A stretch of DNA of 64,000 nt from Sphingomonas sanguinis (GTDB lineage Bacteria > Pseudomonadota > Alphaproteobacteria > Sphingomonadales > Sphingomonadaceae): positions 469,001 to 533,000 of the forward strand of contig NZ_CP079203.1 in the NCBI RefSeq assembly GCF_019297835.1, given 5' to 3'. Numbering within the stretch: the stretch's first letter is position 1; each line of letters begins with the position of its first letter. Both the position numbers and the translations under genes were made by a program. The notes under the pieces were generated by a model that worked only from the letters and a program-made list of their open reading frames with translations, ran no database searches and was not told the DNA's origin. Shown piece after piece: positions 50,395 through 60,158 of this stretch.

Positions 50395-52470
50395 ATGGCC
50401 CCGGAAAGCCAGATGATCGACCGTCACGGCCTGTCGGTCGCGCCCGCGCTCGTCCGGTTCATCGAGGAGCACGCATTGCCGGGTAGCGGCGTGCAACCCG
50501 ACCGCTTTTGGACAGGTATGGCGGACCTCTTCGCCCGCTTCGTGCCCGAGAACGCGGCGTTGCTGCGTCGTCGCGACACGCTGCAAGCGCAGATCGACGA
50601 CTGGTATCGCCACGGTGGCGCGCGGGATGGCGCGGCACAGCGCGCGTTCCTGACCGACATTGGCTATCTTGTTCCCGAGCCCGCCCCTTTCACCATTGCG
50701 CCGAGCGATGTCGATGAGGAAGTCGCGTCCCGCGCTGGGCCGCAACTGGTCGTGCCGATGCTCAATGCGCGCTTCCTTCTGAACGCCGCCAATGCGCGTT
50801 GGGGAAGCCTGTACGACGCGCTCTATGGCACCGATGCCATCGCGCCACTGTCGGGCGCGGCAGGCTATGACCCGGAGCGCGGGGCGGCGGTTATCCGCTG
50901 GGCGCGGGGTTTTTTGGACGAGGCTTTGCCGATTGCGGGAGGCTGGGACGGTGTCACCGACCTCGCGAGCGCCGTCGACCGGCTCGACGATCCGTCGCTG
51001 TTCCGGGGGCGCAGCGACAAGGGCTGGCTGTTCCGCCACCACGGCCTGCATATCGAGATCGTGGTCGATCCCAATCATCCGATCGGCCGCACCGACCCGG
51101 CGGGGATCGCTGATATCATGCTGGAGTCCGCGCTGACCACCATTTGCGACCTGGAGGACTCGGTCGCGGCGGTCGATGCCGAGGACAAAGTGGCGGGCTA
51201 TGCAAACTGGCTGGGCCTGATCGACGGCAGCTTGTCGGCCGAGATCGACAAAGGCGGGCGTATGACGACCCGAACCTTGGCACCCGATCGCGAATATCGT
51301 GCGCCGGACGGGTCGCCCTTTACCTTGCCCGGACGCAGCCTGTTGTTCGTGCGCAATGTCGGTCATCTGATGACCACGCCCGCGCTGCGGCTGGCGGACG
51401 GCAGCGAAGCGCCGGAGGGCATATTGGACGCGATCGTGACCAGCCTGATCGCGATGCGGCGGGGTGGCTCGATCTATATCGTGAAGCCCAAGATGCACGG
51501 ACCGGAAGAGGTCGCTTTCGCGAACCGCCTGTTGGATGCGGTCGAGGACGTGCTGGGCCTTGCCCGACATCGCATCAAGATCGGCGTCATGGACGAGGAA
51601 CGGCGGACCTCCGCCAATCTCGCGGCCTGTATCCATGCGGTGAAGGACCGGATCGTCTTCATCAATACGGGTTTTCTCGACCGTACCGGCGACGAAATCC
51701 ACACCGCGATGCTGGGCGGCCCCATGGTTCGCAAGGCGGCGATAAAGGAATGCGACTGGATCGCGGCCTATGAGGATCGCAACGTCCAGATCGGCCTGGC
51801 CTGCGGATTTTCGGGGCGGGCGCAGATCGGCAAGGGCATGTGGGCTGCGCCCGACCGGATGGCCGATATGCTGGCTCAGAAGGGCGCGCATCCGCTGTCG
51901 GGGGCCTCGACCGCCTGGGTGCCGTCGCCGACCGCCGCGACGCTGCACGCCACCCATTATCACCGCATCGACGTCGCCGCCCGTCAGGCGGAGCGCGCGG
52001 CCGAGCCGGTCGCCGCGCTGGAACGGCTGTTGACCCCGCCGGTCGCCGAGACACCCGATTGGACTCCAGAGGAGATCGCGGCCGAACTCGACAATAATGC
52101 GCAGGGGCTGCTCGGCTATGTCGTGCGGTGGATCGATCAGGGCGTGGGCTGTTCCAAGGTGCCCGACCTCCATGACATCGGGCTGATGGAGGACCGGGCG
52201 ACTTTGCGCATCTCGTCCCAGCATATCGCAAACTGGCTGCATCACGGCATCGTCTCGGCCGATCAGGTCGAGGCGGCGCTGACCCGCATGGCGGCGAAGG
52301 TCGATGCGCAAAATGCGGGCGATCGGCTCTATGGGCCCATGGCCGGGGACGGTCTGGCGATGCAGGCCGCCCGCGCGCTGATCTTCGAGGGGCTGGCGCA
52401 ACCCAATGGCTATACCGAGCCGCTGCTCCACCGCTATCGTGCGAAGGCCAAATTGGAGGAGAATGCCTGA
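50395..52470 (+). CDS. glcB: Malate synthase G
   Basis: 691 residues from ATG 50395 with GGAGGA at eight bases; joins glyoxylate and acetyl-CoA to malate. The length and insert domain are those of isoform G. Seen: [39 protein letters not shown], the metal-binding [34 protein letters not shown] (RNVGHLMT), [36 protein letters not shown] (general base region) and [20 protein letters not shown]. Isocitrate lyase is not in the window. With actP and dctA nearby, growth on acetate or glycolate is likely. The stop overlaps the next start by one base. Confidence 0.96.
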   Translation: MAPESQMIDRHGLSVAPALVRFIEEHALPGSGVQPDRFWTGMADLFARFVPENAALLRRRDTLQAQIDDWYRHGGARDGAAQRAFLTDIGYLVPEPAPFTIAPSDVDEEVASRAGPQLVVPMLNARFLLNAANARWGSLYDALYGTDAIAPLSGAAGYDPERGAAVIRWARGFLDEALPIAGGWDGVTDLASAVDRLDDPSLFRGRSDKGWLFRHHGLHIEIVVDPNHPIGRTDPAGIADIMLESALTTICDLEDSVAAVDAEDKVAGYANWLGLIDGSLSAEIDKGGRMTTRTLAPDREYRAPDGSPFTLPGRSLLFVRNVGHLMTTPALRLADGSEAPEGILDAIVTSLIAMRRGGSIYIVKPKMHGPEEVAFANRLLDAVEDVLGLARHRIKIGVMDEERRTSANLAACIHAVKDRIVFINTGFLDRTGDEIHTAMLGGPMVRKAAIKECDWIAAYEDRNVQIGLACGFSGRAQIGKGMWAAPDRMADMLAQKGAHPLSGASTAWVPSPTAATLHATHYHRIDVAARQAERAAEPVAALERLLTPPVAETPDWTPEEIAAELDNNAQGLLGYVVRWIDQGVGCSKVPDLHDIGLMEDRATLRISSQHIANWLHHGIVSADQVEAALTRMAAKVDAQNAGDRLYGPMAGDGLAMQAARALIFEGLAQPNGYTEPLLHRYRAKAKLEENA

Positions 52471-53027
52471 TGTCGCTTTACGCGCTGGAGGAACGCCAGC
52501 CGATCATGCACGACACCGCCTGGATCGCCCCCTCGGCCGATGTCATCGGCGAGGTCGTATTGGGCGAACAGGTCAGTGTGTGGTTCGGCGCGGTGATCCG
52601 GGCCGATAACGGAGCGGTGCAAATCGGTGCGCGGACGAATATTCAGGACGGGGCGGTCCTTCATTCCGATCCCGGCAGCCCCTTGACCATCGGTGCGGAC
52701 TGTACCGTCGGGCACCGCGCGATCCTGCACGGTTGTACGGTGGGCGAGGGGTGCCTGATCGGCATGGGTGCGACTGTACTCAACGATGCGGTGATAGGAG
52801 ACGGATCGCTGGTCGGCGCGGGCGCGCTGGTCACGGAGGGGAAGGTATTCCCGCCCGGCAGCCTGATCGTCGGCGTGCCCGCCCGCGCCGTCCGCGCGCT
52901 GGAGCCGGACCAGATCGAACGGCTGCGCGCCTCCGCCGCTGGCTATGCCGAGCGCGGACGGCGCTACGCCGCAGGGCTGACGCGGCTGGACGGCGAAAAC
53001 GTTGACGCACCGACGCGACCTGCCTAG
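52470..53027 (+). CDS. Gamma carbonic anhydrase-like hexapeptide protein
   Basis: 185 residues of left-handed beta-helix hexapeptide repeats: DTAWIAPSADVIGEVVLGEQ, SVWFGAVIRADNGAVQIGAR, TNIQDGAVLHSDPGSPLTIG, CTVGHRAILHGCTVGEGCLI. The metal-binding histidines of the family (H of VLHSDP, GHRA, ILHG) are present. The RADN and SVWFGAV pattern is that of YrdA/PaaY-type proteins; true carbonic anhydrase activity is unproven in most. Translationally coupled to glcB, an unusual partner. Confidence 0.88.
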   Translation: MSLYALEERQPIMHDTAWIAPSADVIGEVVLGEQVSVWFGAVIRADNGAVQIGARTNIQDGAVLHSDPGSPLTIGADCTVGHRAILHGCTVGEGCLIGMGATVLNDAVIGDGSLVGAGALVTEGKVFPPGSLIVGVPARAVRALEPDQIERLRASAAGYAERGRRYAAGLTRLDGENVDAPTRPA

Positions 53028-53036
53028 CCAAAGGGG

Positions 53037-53747
53037 GTGACCCCGCCCACCATCCTGATCGTCGAGGACGATCCCGCTCTCCGTACCCTGACAGCGCGCG
53101 CGCTCCAGGAGAATGGTTTCGCCGTGAAGCTGGCCAATGCCGCCCCCGAAATGTGGCAGGCGCTGGAGGTGGGGCAGATCGACCTGATCCTGCTCGACAT
53201 CATGCTGCCGGGCACCAGCGGCATCGACCTGTGCCGTCAGGTCCGCCAGAAGAGCGCCGTACCGATCATTTTCATCAGCGCCAAGGGCAGCGAGGTCGAC
53301 CGCGTCGTCGGGCTGGAGCTGGGCGCGGACGATTATCTCGCCAAGCCGTTTGGCACCCGCGAGCTGGTCGCGCGCATCCGCGCCGTCCTGCGTCGTGGTG
53401 GGCTGGAGAATACGCCGGGCGAGCGCGAGGCCGGGATTTTGGGCTTCGACGGCTGGACCGCCAACCTCCCCCGTCGGGAATTGATGTCGCCGTCGGGGGC
53501 GCAGGTTGAGTTGACCGGGGCCGAGTTCGACCTGCTCGTCGCCTTTCTCGACAATGCCCAGCGGGTCATAGCCCGCGAGCGGCTGATCGAGCTGTCGCGG
53601 GCGCGGATCGGGGACAGCTCGGACCGAAGCATCGACGTGCTGGTCAGCCGCCTCCGCCGCAAGCTGTCGGGCGCGGGTGGGGCCGCGCCGATCGTGACGG
53701 TACGCGGCGTCGGCTATATGTTGAACGTGCCGGTGGAACGGCGGTGA
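53037..53747 (+). CDS. OmpR-family response regulator
   Basis: 236 residues from GTG 53037. Receiver: VEDDPALRTL, acceptor Asp in LILLDIMLPGTSGIDLC, Thr/Ser position FISAKGSEVDR, Lys in YLAKPFGTREL. DNA-binding winged helix: LTGAEFDLLVAFLDNAQRVI, DRSIDVLVSRLRRKL, TVRGVGYML. It overlaps the following kinase gene by four bases (GTGA), so they are a cognate pair. The GTG start is preceded closely by AAGGGG, spacing is tight. Closest in pattern to OmpR/TctD/FeuP-like regulators; stimulus unknown. Confidence 0.93.
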   Translation: MTPPTILIVEDDPALRTLTARALQENGFAVKLANAAPEMWQALEVGQIDLILLDIMLPGTSGIDLCRQVRQKSAVPIIFISAKGSEVDRVVGLELGADDYLAKPFGTRELVARIRAVLRRGGLENTPGEREAGILGFDGWTANLPRRELMSPSGAQVELTGAEFDLLVAFLDNAQRVIARERLIELSRARIGDSSDRSIDVLVSRLRRKLSGAGGAAPIVTVRGVGYMLNVPVERR

Positions 53748-55072
53748 TCCGCCCCTCGGTCGGCCTGCTCGGCCGGATCGTCGCGATCCTGCTGCTGGCG
53801 GTCACGATCGAGTTCGCGATTTCCACCTATCTCTACGAGCGCGCCAGCCATGTCTCGGTGCGTGACGACGAAGCGCGGCGGCTGGCAGAGCATCTGATCG
53901 TCGCGCGCCGGGTGCTCAACGAACGCCCGGCGATCGAGCGGCCCGAGGTGGCCGAGGAGCTGACCACCGACCGCTATATCGTCAGCTGGTCGCCCTTCGC
54001 ACCGCCCCGCCCGACGATCGCCCCCGCGATGGACAGTATGCAGCGCCAGATCGTCGACTGGGAGCCATCGCTGGCGGCGACCGACATCCATCTGCGGCTG
54101 ACCTCTCCGGGGCGGACCTCGGTCGTGTCGGGCGATTTGCGGCTGGACGACGGATCGCTGCTGAGCTTCCGGATGCGCGAGGGCGTTCGTACGCTGGATC
54201 TGGCGCTCGGGCGGGTGTTGCTGGCGCTGATTCCTGCCATCGCGCTGATGCTGCTCAGCGGCGCCATGATCGGGCGTATCCTGCATCCGCTCAGGACGCT
54301 GGCGCGGGCGGCGGACAAGCTGGGCCGGGGGCCGGGCGGGCAGGGGGCGACGCTGATCGTTCCCGAGCGGGGGCCGGGCGAAGTGCGCCATGTCACCCGC
54401 GCCTTCAACCGGATGCAGGCGCGGATCGGGCGGCTGATCGACGAACGCACCCGTGCATTGGCGGCGGTCGGCCATGATCTGCGGACCCCGCTCGCCCGCC
54501 TGCGCCTGCGGGCCGATGCGATCCGCGACGAGGAGGTGCGCGAGGCGATCGGAACGGATATCGAGGAGATGGAAGCGATGGTCTCCTCGCTCATGGCCTT
54601 TCTGGGCGGGGAGGGCGACGTGGAGCAGCCCGAGCTGACCGATCTGGCGATCCTTTGTGCAAATCTGGCCGACGATGCCGCCGACCATGGCCGCGATGTC
54701 CGCTATGTCGGGCCGGATCATTTCGACTGTCGCCTGCGCCGGTTCGGCATGAAGCGCGCGCTGACCAATCTGGTCGAGAATGCGCTGCATTACGGCGAAC
54801 ATGCGATCATCACCCTTCGCGCCGATCCGGGCGACGATGTACGTATCCGGGTCGAGGATGACGGCCCCGGCATTCCCGACGAATCGCTCGAACTGGTACT
54901 GGAGCCGTTCGTCCGGCTGGACACCGCGCGGCGCCGGGACACGGTGGGGTTCGGCCTGGGCCTGTCGATCGTCGCACGCGTCGTCGCGGCGGAGGGCGGC
55001 GAGTTGACCCTTGCCAATCGGCCTAAAGGCGGACTGTGCGCGGAAATTCGTCTTCCCCATTGTCGGACATGA
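53744..55072 (+). CDS. EnvZ-like sensor histidine kinase
   Basis: 442 residues from GTG 53744. Two membrane helices (about 10-30 and 160-180) flank a periplasmic domain of about 130 residues. HAMP (GRILHPLRTLARAADKLGRG), H-box LAAVGHDLRTPLARLRLRAD, N-box LTNLVENALHYG, and G-boxes EDDGPGIPDES and GFGLGLSIVARVVAAEGG. The H-D-L-R-T-P form with RLRLR is typical of EnvZ-type kinases. Coupled with the OmpR-like regulator. Confidence 0.93.
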   Translation: MIRPSVGLLGRIVAILLLAVTIEFAISTYLYERASHVSVRDDEARRLAEHLIVARRVLNERPAIERPEVAEELTTDRYIVSWSPFAPPRPTIAPAMDSMQRQIVDWEPSLAATDIHLRLTSPGRTSVVSGDLRLDDGSLLSFRMREGVRTLDLALGRVLLALIPAIALMLLSGAMIGRILHPLRTLARAADKLGRGPGGQGATLIVPERGPGEVRHVTRAFNRMQARIGRLIDERTRALAAVGHDLRTPLARLRLRADAIRDEEVREAIGTDIEEMEAMVSSLMAFLGGEGDVEQPELTDLAILCANLADDAADHGRDVRYVGPDHFDCRLRRFGMKRALTNLVENALHYGEHAIITLRADPGDDVRIRVEDDGPGIPDESLELVLEPFVRLDTARRRDTVGFGLGLSIVARVVAAEGGELTLANRPKGGLCAEIRLPHCRT

Positions 55073-55206
55073 TTTGTCACGCACTCGCTGCACGGCAGCA
55101 AAACTAGGTGCGTATATCCTGAACTCAGAGGATGAGACGGCCTTGCGCAACGCGAGGCATCTCCTCCTCTGACGAGTTTTGGCAAGTTCAGTCGGGAGAA
55201 TGACCG

Positions 55207-55311
55207 ATGACGATGGAGTTCGATTTGACCGCACTGGAATTGCAGGGTGCCCTGCTGGTGCTCGCGGTAATCATCACCTTCGCCGCGATCGAGGGCTGGA
55301 AGGCCCGCTAA
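55207..55311 (+). CDS. Possible 34-residue membrane peptide
   Basis: A short frame in the otherwise empty 318 bases between the kinase pair and the convergent hybrid kinase. GGGAG lies about nine bases before the ATG. The peptide starts MTMEFDLTALELQG, then one hydrophobic helix ALLVLAVIITFAAIEG, and ends WKAR; this looks like a single-pass membrane peptide. The sequence upstream (55075-55190) includes AGAGGATGAG and CATCTCCTCCTC, partly complementary. No family known; it may be chance. Confidence 0.4.
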   Translation: MTMEFDLTALELQGALLVLAVIITFAAIEGWKAR

Positions 55312-55391
55312 CCCGCTTTACAGGTTTCGCAACGGCTCCTCTGCTGTCCCCTCCGGCATGGGCCTGACCGGAAAGGAGCAGGCGGCTCGGC

Positions 55392-58300
55392 TCAGCGCCG
55401 GGTCGCCTGCTCTACGATTTCCAACCGACCACGGATCGCCCCGATAAGCTGGCTCGCCGAATAGGGCTTGGTCAGCAGCGCCGCATCCATGTTCGCTGCC
55501 TCGGCCGCCATGCCGCCATCACCGGTCGCAAAGACGATCGACAGGTTCGGCCGCAACTGCCGCGCGCGCCCGGCCAGCTCGACACCCGACTCACCCGGCA
55601 GGTTGAGGTCCGTCACCAGCACGTCGATCTGCGCCGTCTGAAGCGCGGTCATCGCCTCTTCGGCCGTGACGGCATGAACCACTACGAACCCCGCATCCTG
55701 AAGCGTTTCCGCCGTGTTCGTGCGGATCAGGTCGTCATCCTCGACCAGCAGGATGGTGCGTCCATCGTGCAGCGGCTGCGTCGTGGGTTCGGCCTTGGCG
55801 GCCACATCCCGCGATGGCGTTTCCCCCTTGGGCATATGACGCTGGCGCTGGTTGGCAAGCACGTGCCGGAACTTCCGGGCCAGCGCCTCCCGCGTATAGG
55901 GCTTCGACAATAGCTCGACGCCCTTGTCCAGCCGCCCGCCATGGACGATCGAATTCTCGGTATAGCCCGAGGTGAAGAGGACTGCGATGTCGGGCAGCCG
56001 TTCGCGGGCCTTGCGGGCCAGTTCCGGGCTCTTCAGCGTGCCGGGCATCACCACGTCGGTGAACAGGATGTCGATCGGGATGCCGCTTTCGACGACACTC
56101 AGCGCGCTTTGCGCATCGACCGCCTTCAGGACGCGGTAGCCCAGGTCGGACAGCAGCTCGACCACGGTGGCGCGGACCTCGGCATCGTCCTCGACGACCA
56201 GCACGGTTTCGGTACCGCCGGTGATCGGGCCGGTATCGACGGCTACCTCGACATCCTCGGCTTCCATCGCGCGGGGCAGATAGAGCTTGATCGTGGTGCC
56301 GTGGCCAACCTCGGAATAGATCTTCACATGGCCGCCGGACTGTTTGACGAAGCCATAGACCATCGACAGACCCAGACCCGATCCCTTACCCTCGCTCTTG
56401 GTCGAGAAGAACGGCTCGAAGACCTTGTGGATGATGTCGTCCGACATGCCGCTGCCGGTGTCGGACACGGCCAGCATGACATACTGGCCCGGCGTCACCT
56501 CGTCATGGGTGCGGGCGTAATCGTCGTCGAGATGCGCGTTGCTGAGCTCGATGGTCAGCTTGCCCTGGCCATCCATCGCGTCGCGCGCGTTGATCGCCAG
56601 GTTCAGCAGCGCATTCTCGATCTGCGCCGGGTCGATAAAGGTGTTCCAGAGGCCGCCGCCGACGATCGTCTCGATCTCGACGCCTTCGCCGATCGCACGG
56701 CGCAGCATGTCGTCCATGCCCTGCACGAAGCGGGTGACGTTGACGACCTTAGGCTCCAGCGCCTGCCGCCGCCCGAAAGCAAGAAGCTGAGAGGCGAGCT
56801 TCGAGCCACGCGACACGCCCGCCATCGCATTGACGACACGCTGTTCGGCGCGTTGGTTGCCCGCCACGTCCTTACCCAGCAGTTGCAGATTGCCCGACAC
56901 GACCTGCAACAGATTGTTGAAGTCGTGCGCGACGCCGCCGGTCAGCTTGCCGATCGTCTCCATTTTCTGCGCCTGAGCGAGCTTCATCTCGGCCTGACGC
57001 CGCTCTGCGATCTCCTCGATGACGCGGGTTTCCAGCGTCTCGTTCAGCTGGCGAAGCTGCGCTTCGGCCCGTTCGCGATGATGGACCTGACGGGCAAGCA
57101 GCGTGGCCTGATCGCGCAGCGCCTGTTCGGCCGCGCGCTGGTCTGTGATGTCGGTATGGACGCCGACCCACTCGATCAGCTCGCCATCGGCGGCGATGAT
57201 CGGCAGGGCACGGATCGCATAGGTCCTCCACTCGCCGTCATGGCGACGAACGCGGTGTTCGTGGACGAACATCCCCTTGGCGGCGACCGCTTCGTTCCAC
57301 GCCACGACCGATGCGGCGGCATCGTCGGGATGGACCGCATTCGACCAGCCGAAGCCCTGATACTGCTCGGGCGTCTGGCCGGTGATCGCCGACCAGCCGG
57401 GCTGTTCGCCGACCATCCGGCCATCGGCGCTGTTGGTCCAGAGCACACCGTGGACCGCATCCATCGCGGCACGGAAACGCCGGTTGCTGCGCTCGATTGC
57501 TTCGGAATGACGGGTCCGTTCGTCGACGTCGAAGACCAGGATATGGAATCCGATCACCTTGTCATCATCGTTACGGCGCGGGATGTAACGGGTCTCGGCC
57601 CGACGTCTGCTGCCATCGCGATGATGCAGGTGCACGTCAGCGACGATGGCTTCCCCGGCCAGTGCACGCTCGATCAGCGGACGACGCTCGGCATAATCCT
57701 CTGCCGTCAACACATCGCTGAGCCGCTGGCCCAGCATCCCCTCGGGATCGGTGCCCAGAAATTCGCGGTAATAATCATTGGCGAAGCGATAGCGTTCTTC
57801 GCGATCGACAAAGGCAACGAGCACGGGCAGCGAGTCCGTGATGATCCGCAGTTCCGCCTCGCTCTCCGCCAACCGTCGTTCGGCTGCCACGCGGCCGGTA
57901 TTCTCCACGACGGTGCACATCACGCCGCCGACCTTGCCGCATTCGAGATAGACGGGGGTATAATAGAGGTCGAACACGACCTCCTCCTCGATACCCGCGC
58001 GCGTGACGATCAGCGCCTGGTCGCGATAGGCGATGTCCTCTCCGCCGAAGCCACGGTTCAGGATGTCGCGGTTCCAATCCCAGATTTCGGGCCAGACGTC
58101 CGGAACCAGCCCGCCGAACGCCTCCGGGTGGCGCGGCCCGGCGATGCTGCGATAGGCATCGTTATAGATCATGACATGAGCCGGACCCCACATCAGCACC
58201 TTCGCGATCGGCGAATGGACGATGTTGGCGACGGTCGTGCGCAACACGCTCGGCCAGCCACCGATGGAACCCAGCGGGCTTGCCGACCAGTCAATGTCCC

Positions 58301-58508
58301 GCACCAGCTGGCCACACTCGCCCCCGCCAATCAGCCAGGTGTCGACATCCGACACCGGCCCATCGGTCCGCATCCGCTCGATCGCGGCGAGCAGCAGCGT
58401 CTGTTCGTCGGGAAAGTCGCCCGCATCCACGGCTTCGGCAACATATCGTTCGAGCTGCGGCGGGAGCGACAGCATTCGCGACAGGGGAGTCATCATCGGT
58501 TGACGCAT
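55392..58508 (-). CDS. Hybrid sensor histidine kinase: GAF/PAS sensors, kinase core and two receivers
   Basis: 1038 residues, cytosolic (no membrane helix). N-terminal GAF-like domain (DIDWSASPLGSIGGWPSVLR, MIYNDAYRSIAG), two PAS domains (LPVLVAFVDREERYRFANDY and the LWTNSADGRMVGEQPGWSAI one with its PAC part), coiled coil, H-box GKLTGGVAHDFNNLLQVVSG, N-box LLNLAINARDAM, G-box DTGSGMSDD and GKGSGLGLSMVYGF. Two receivers follow: Asp in DILFTDVVMPG with Lys LLSKPYT, and Asp in VLVTDLNLPG with Lys LLTKPYS; both look functional. The HDFNNLL core is of the cytosolic PAS-kinase type. Output and stimulus are unknown; the ASPLG start is typical of phytochrome-like associated sensors. Confidence 0.92.
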   Translation of the reverse strand: MRQPMMTPLSRMLSLPPQLERYVAEAVDAGDFPDEQTLLLAAIERMRTDGPVSDVDTWLIGGGECGQLVRDIDWSASPLGSIGGWPSVLRTTVANIVHSPIAKVLMWGPAHVMIYNDAYRSIAGPRHPEAFGGLVPDVWPEIWDWNRDILNRGFGGEDIAYRDQALIVTRAGIEEEVVFDLYYTPVYLECGKVGGVMCTVVENTGRVAAERRLAESEAELRIITDSLPVLVAFVDREERYRFANDYYREFLGTDPEGMLGQRLSDVLTAEDYAERRPLIERALAGEAIVADVHLHHRDGSRRRAETRYIPRRNDDDKVIGFHILVFDVDERTRHSEAIERSNRRFRAAMDAVHGVLWTNSADGRMVGEQPGWSAITGQTPEQYQGFGWSNAVHPDDAAASVVAWNEAVAAKGMFVHEHRVRRHDGEWRTYAIRALPIIAADGELIEWVGVHTDITDQRAAEQALRDQATLLARQVHHRERAEAQLRQLNETLETRVIEEIAERRQAEMKLAQAQKMETIGKLTGGVAHDFNNLLQVVSGNLQLLGKDVAGNQRAEQRVVNAMAGVSRGSKLASQLLAFGRRQALEPKVVNVTRFVQGMDDMLRRAIGEGVEIETIVGGGLWNTFIDPAQIENALLNLAINARDAMDGQGKLTIELSNAHLDDDYARTHDEVTPGQYVMLAVSDTGSGMSDDIIHKVFEPFFSTKSEGKGSGLGLSMVYGFVKQSGGHVKIYSEVGHGTTIKLYLPRAMEAEDVEVAVDTGPITGGTETVLVVEDDAEVRATVVELLSDLGYRVLKAVDAQSALSVVESGIPIDILFTDVVMPGTLKSPELARKARERLPDIAVLFTSGYTENSIVHGGRLDKGVELLSKPYTREALARKFRHVLANQRQRHMPKGETPSRDVAAKAEPTTQPLHDGRTILLVEDDDLIRTNTAETLQDAGFVVVHAVTAEEAMTALQTAQIDVLVTDLNLPGESGVELAGRARQLRPNLSIVFATGDGGMAAEAANMDAALLTKPYSASQLIGAIRGRLEIVEQATRR

Positions 58509-58584
58509 GGGTAAGCTGTACCGTCAAGTCAATCGGCGACGGCACCGATCGCGTTGATTTGTATCACTTTGCCTAGCATGGCGG

Positions 58585-59211
58585 TCATGACCGCTCGGTT
58601 AATGGCTGGGGGTGGTGCGGCTCCAGGATCAGGGTCGAGCCCTCGACCCGCCAGCTTTTCAGGCGCGACAGGAAGTTCATGCCCAGCACATCCGTTTCGC
58701 CGAATGCGGGCGATACGACCACCGGCACCTTGTCCGCACGAATGGTGCCGATGCGCAGCGAGTCGACGCGCGCCGTTTCCGCCCGGATCATCCCGTTGGC
58801 GGTGTTGAGCACGACCGGGAAGGCGGGCATGCTGGGCTTCAGGCCAGCCGCCTGTGCCGTTGCGCTGGACAGGGCGGTCAGCGTTGCGCCACTGTCGACC
58901 AGCATCCGCCGGTTGACGCCGTTAACCGTAACACGCGCCCAGAAATGGCCGTCCGGCGCCATGCGGATACGCACCGTGTCGCCGACGACGCTCTGATCCT
59001 GCAAATTCAGGATCTGCATCGCGCGCTGAATATAGGGATCGAATTGCTGGCGTTGCTGTAGCAGGACGAACAACAAGCCGGCCAGCAAGAGCCAGGACAA
59101 CAGGCTGATCGCCACCCGCAAGATCGGCACGCGGCGAGCGATGATGCCCGCCAGCACGACGGCAAGGACGACGGCCAGCAGGGGTAGGGGGACGCCCAGA
59201 TCGGCAAACAT
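58585..59211 (-). CDS. Membrane-anchored retropepsin-like aspartic protease
   Basis: 208 residues. Two N-terminal membrane helices (about 8-25 and 31-51), then a soluble domain of the clan AA, retroviral-type fold (TIGR02281-like): catalytic motif MLVDSGATLTALSSATAQAAG with Asp-Ser-Gly, a hydrophobic flap (VVLNTANGMIRAE), and the second psi-loop part VVVSPAFGETDVLGMNFLSR. As a single-lobed protein it must dimerise to work. It would face the periplasm. Relatives in alphaproteobacteria have no well-known substrate. It lies 76 bases upstream of the hybrid kinase gene. Confidence 0.9.
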   Translation of the reverse strand: MFADLGVPLPLLAVVLAVVLAGIIARRVPILRVAISLLSWLLLAGLLFVLLQQRQQFDPYIQRAMQILNLQDQSVVGDTVRIRMAPDGHFWARVTVNGVNRRMLVDSGATLTALSSATAQAAGLKPSMPAFPVVLNTANGMIRAETARVDSLRIGTIRADKVPVVVSPAFGETDVLGMNFLSRLKSWRVEGSTLILEPHHPQPLTERS

Positions 59212-59300
59212 TGCGGTTCCATTCCTTCGTCCTCCTATATGGGAAGGGCGAGGGCAGGGAGATAGGGGCGTCCGTCTTTACCATTGCTGACCGGGCGCGA

Positions 59301-59489
59301 TCAGCCCTGATCCGTCATCCCGACTTCGGAAGCGCTGAACCGGCGCCCGCCATACCAGCGGCGGAAACTCCCATCGGGTTGACGAAAATAGCGCGAGCCC
59401 TGGTGAAGAACTGGCGAGCCCAATGACCGATAGGCCGCCCAGATACCATAGACCATGGCAACCAACGCCAGGACCTTGATCCACTCCAT
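59301..59489 (-). CDS. Small membrane protein, unknown function
   Basis: 62 residues from ATG 59489, with AGGGCG before it. One N-terminal hydrophobic helix (IKVLALVAMVYGIWAAYRSLG), then a basic aromatic tail with YFRQPDGSFRRWYGGRRF, which looks like a structured motif. It is 89 bases upstream of the aspartic protease gene in the same direction. No family recognised. Confidence 0.55.
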   Translation of the reverse strand: MEWIKVLALVAMVYGIWAAYRSLGSPVLHQGSRYFRQPDGSFRRWYGGRRFSASEVGMTDQG

Positions 59490-59594
59490 CGACTCGCCCT
59501 TTTTTCTATTATGAGTCGAGGCTCGCTGTTGTTATGGTGAAGATCAAGTAAATACGTCGCTGCGTTGCAATGAGATTATGCTGCAATGCCATAT

Positions 59595-60158
59595 TCAGGT
59601 GGCAAACGGGCGACTGAGCCACGGCGAATTCTTCCAGCCGAACCGGCGCGGCCGTTCGGCCGCTTGCGTGATGCCGATCCGCGGCCCGATCACGATCGGA
59701 ACGTCAGACACTGCGCCCGTAACGGCGAAGGGCGGCCCGGCAAGCGGGGCGCCGTTCAACCCGAGATCGATGCCGAGCGCGCTGCACAGCTTGCCCGGCC
59801 CCGAACAGAGTTGCTTCAGCGAATGCGCCGAACCGCGACGCTCGCGCATGACGTCGATGCCGTGCCGTGGCTCCAGGGCGCGGATCAGGACTGCGCTTCC
59901 CGGCGTTCCGCACACGATGTTCAGGCAATGATGCAAGCCGTAGATGCGGTAGACATAGGCATGGCCGACCGGCCCGAACATCGCGGCGTTCCGTGCGGTC
60001 CGCCCCGCAAAACTATGCGAGGCGGGGTCGGCCGCGTCATAGGCTTCGGTCTCGACGATCACCCCGCCTACGCCATCGACCGTAAGGATCATGCCGATCA
60101 GCGCGCGCGCCACCGCATCGACATCGTGCTGGTAAAAGTCTTGCGGGAGCGGGTTCAT
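59595..60158 (-). CDS. DNA-3-methyladenine glycosylase (AAG/MPG family)
   Basis: 187 residues of the alkyladenine glycosylase fold: LIGMILTVDGVGGVIVETEA, YDAADPASHSF, GRTARNAAMFGPVGHAYVYR with the catalytic region, IYGLHHCLNIVCG and LCSGPGKLCSALGI. It removes alkylated and deaminated purines. The start overlaps the end of treY by four bases (ATGA), an unexpected coupling of DNA repair to trehalose synthesis. Its stop is followed by about 100 bases with no feature I could identify. Confidence 0.94.
   Translation of the reverse strand: MNPLPQDFYQHDVDAVARALIGMILTVDGVGGVIVETEAYDAADPASHSFAGRTARNAAMFGPVGHAYVYRIYGLHHCLNIVCGTPGSAVLIRALEPRHGIDVMRERRGSAHSLKQLCSGPGKLCSALGIDLGLNGAPLAGPPFAVTGAVSDVPIVIGPRIGITQAAERPRRFGWKNSPWLSRPFAT

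Noticed and set aside
55941..58514. An 857-codon open frame on the plus strand
   Set aside because: Antisense to the hybrid kinase, which has well-ordered motifs; no domain in the plus frame.
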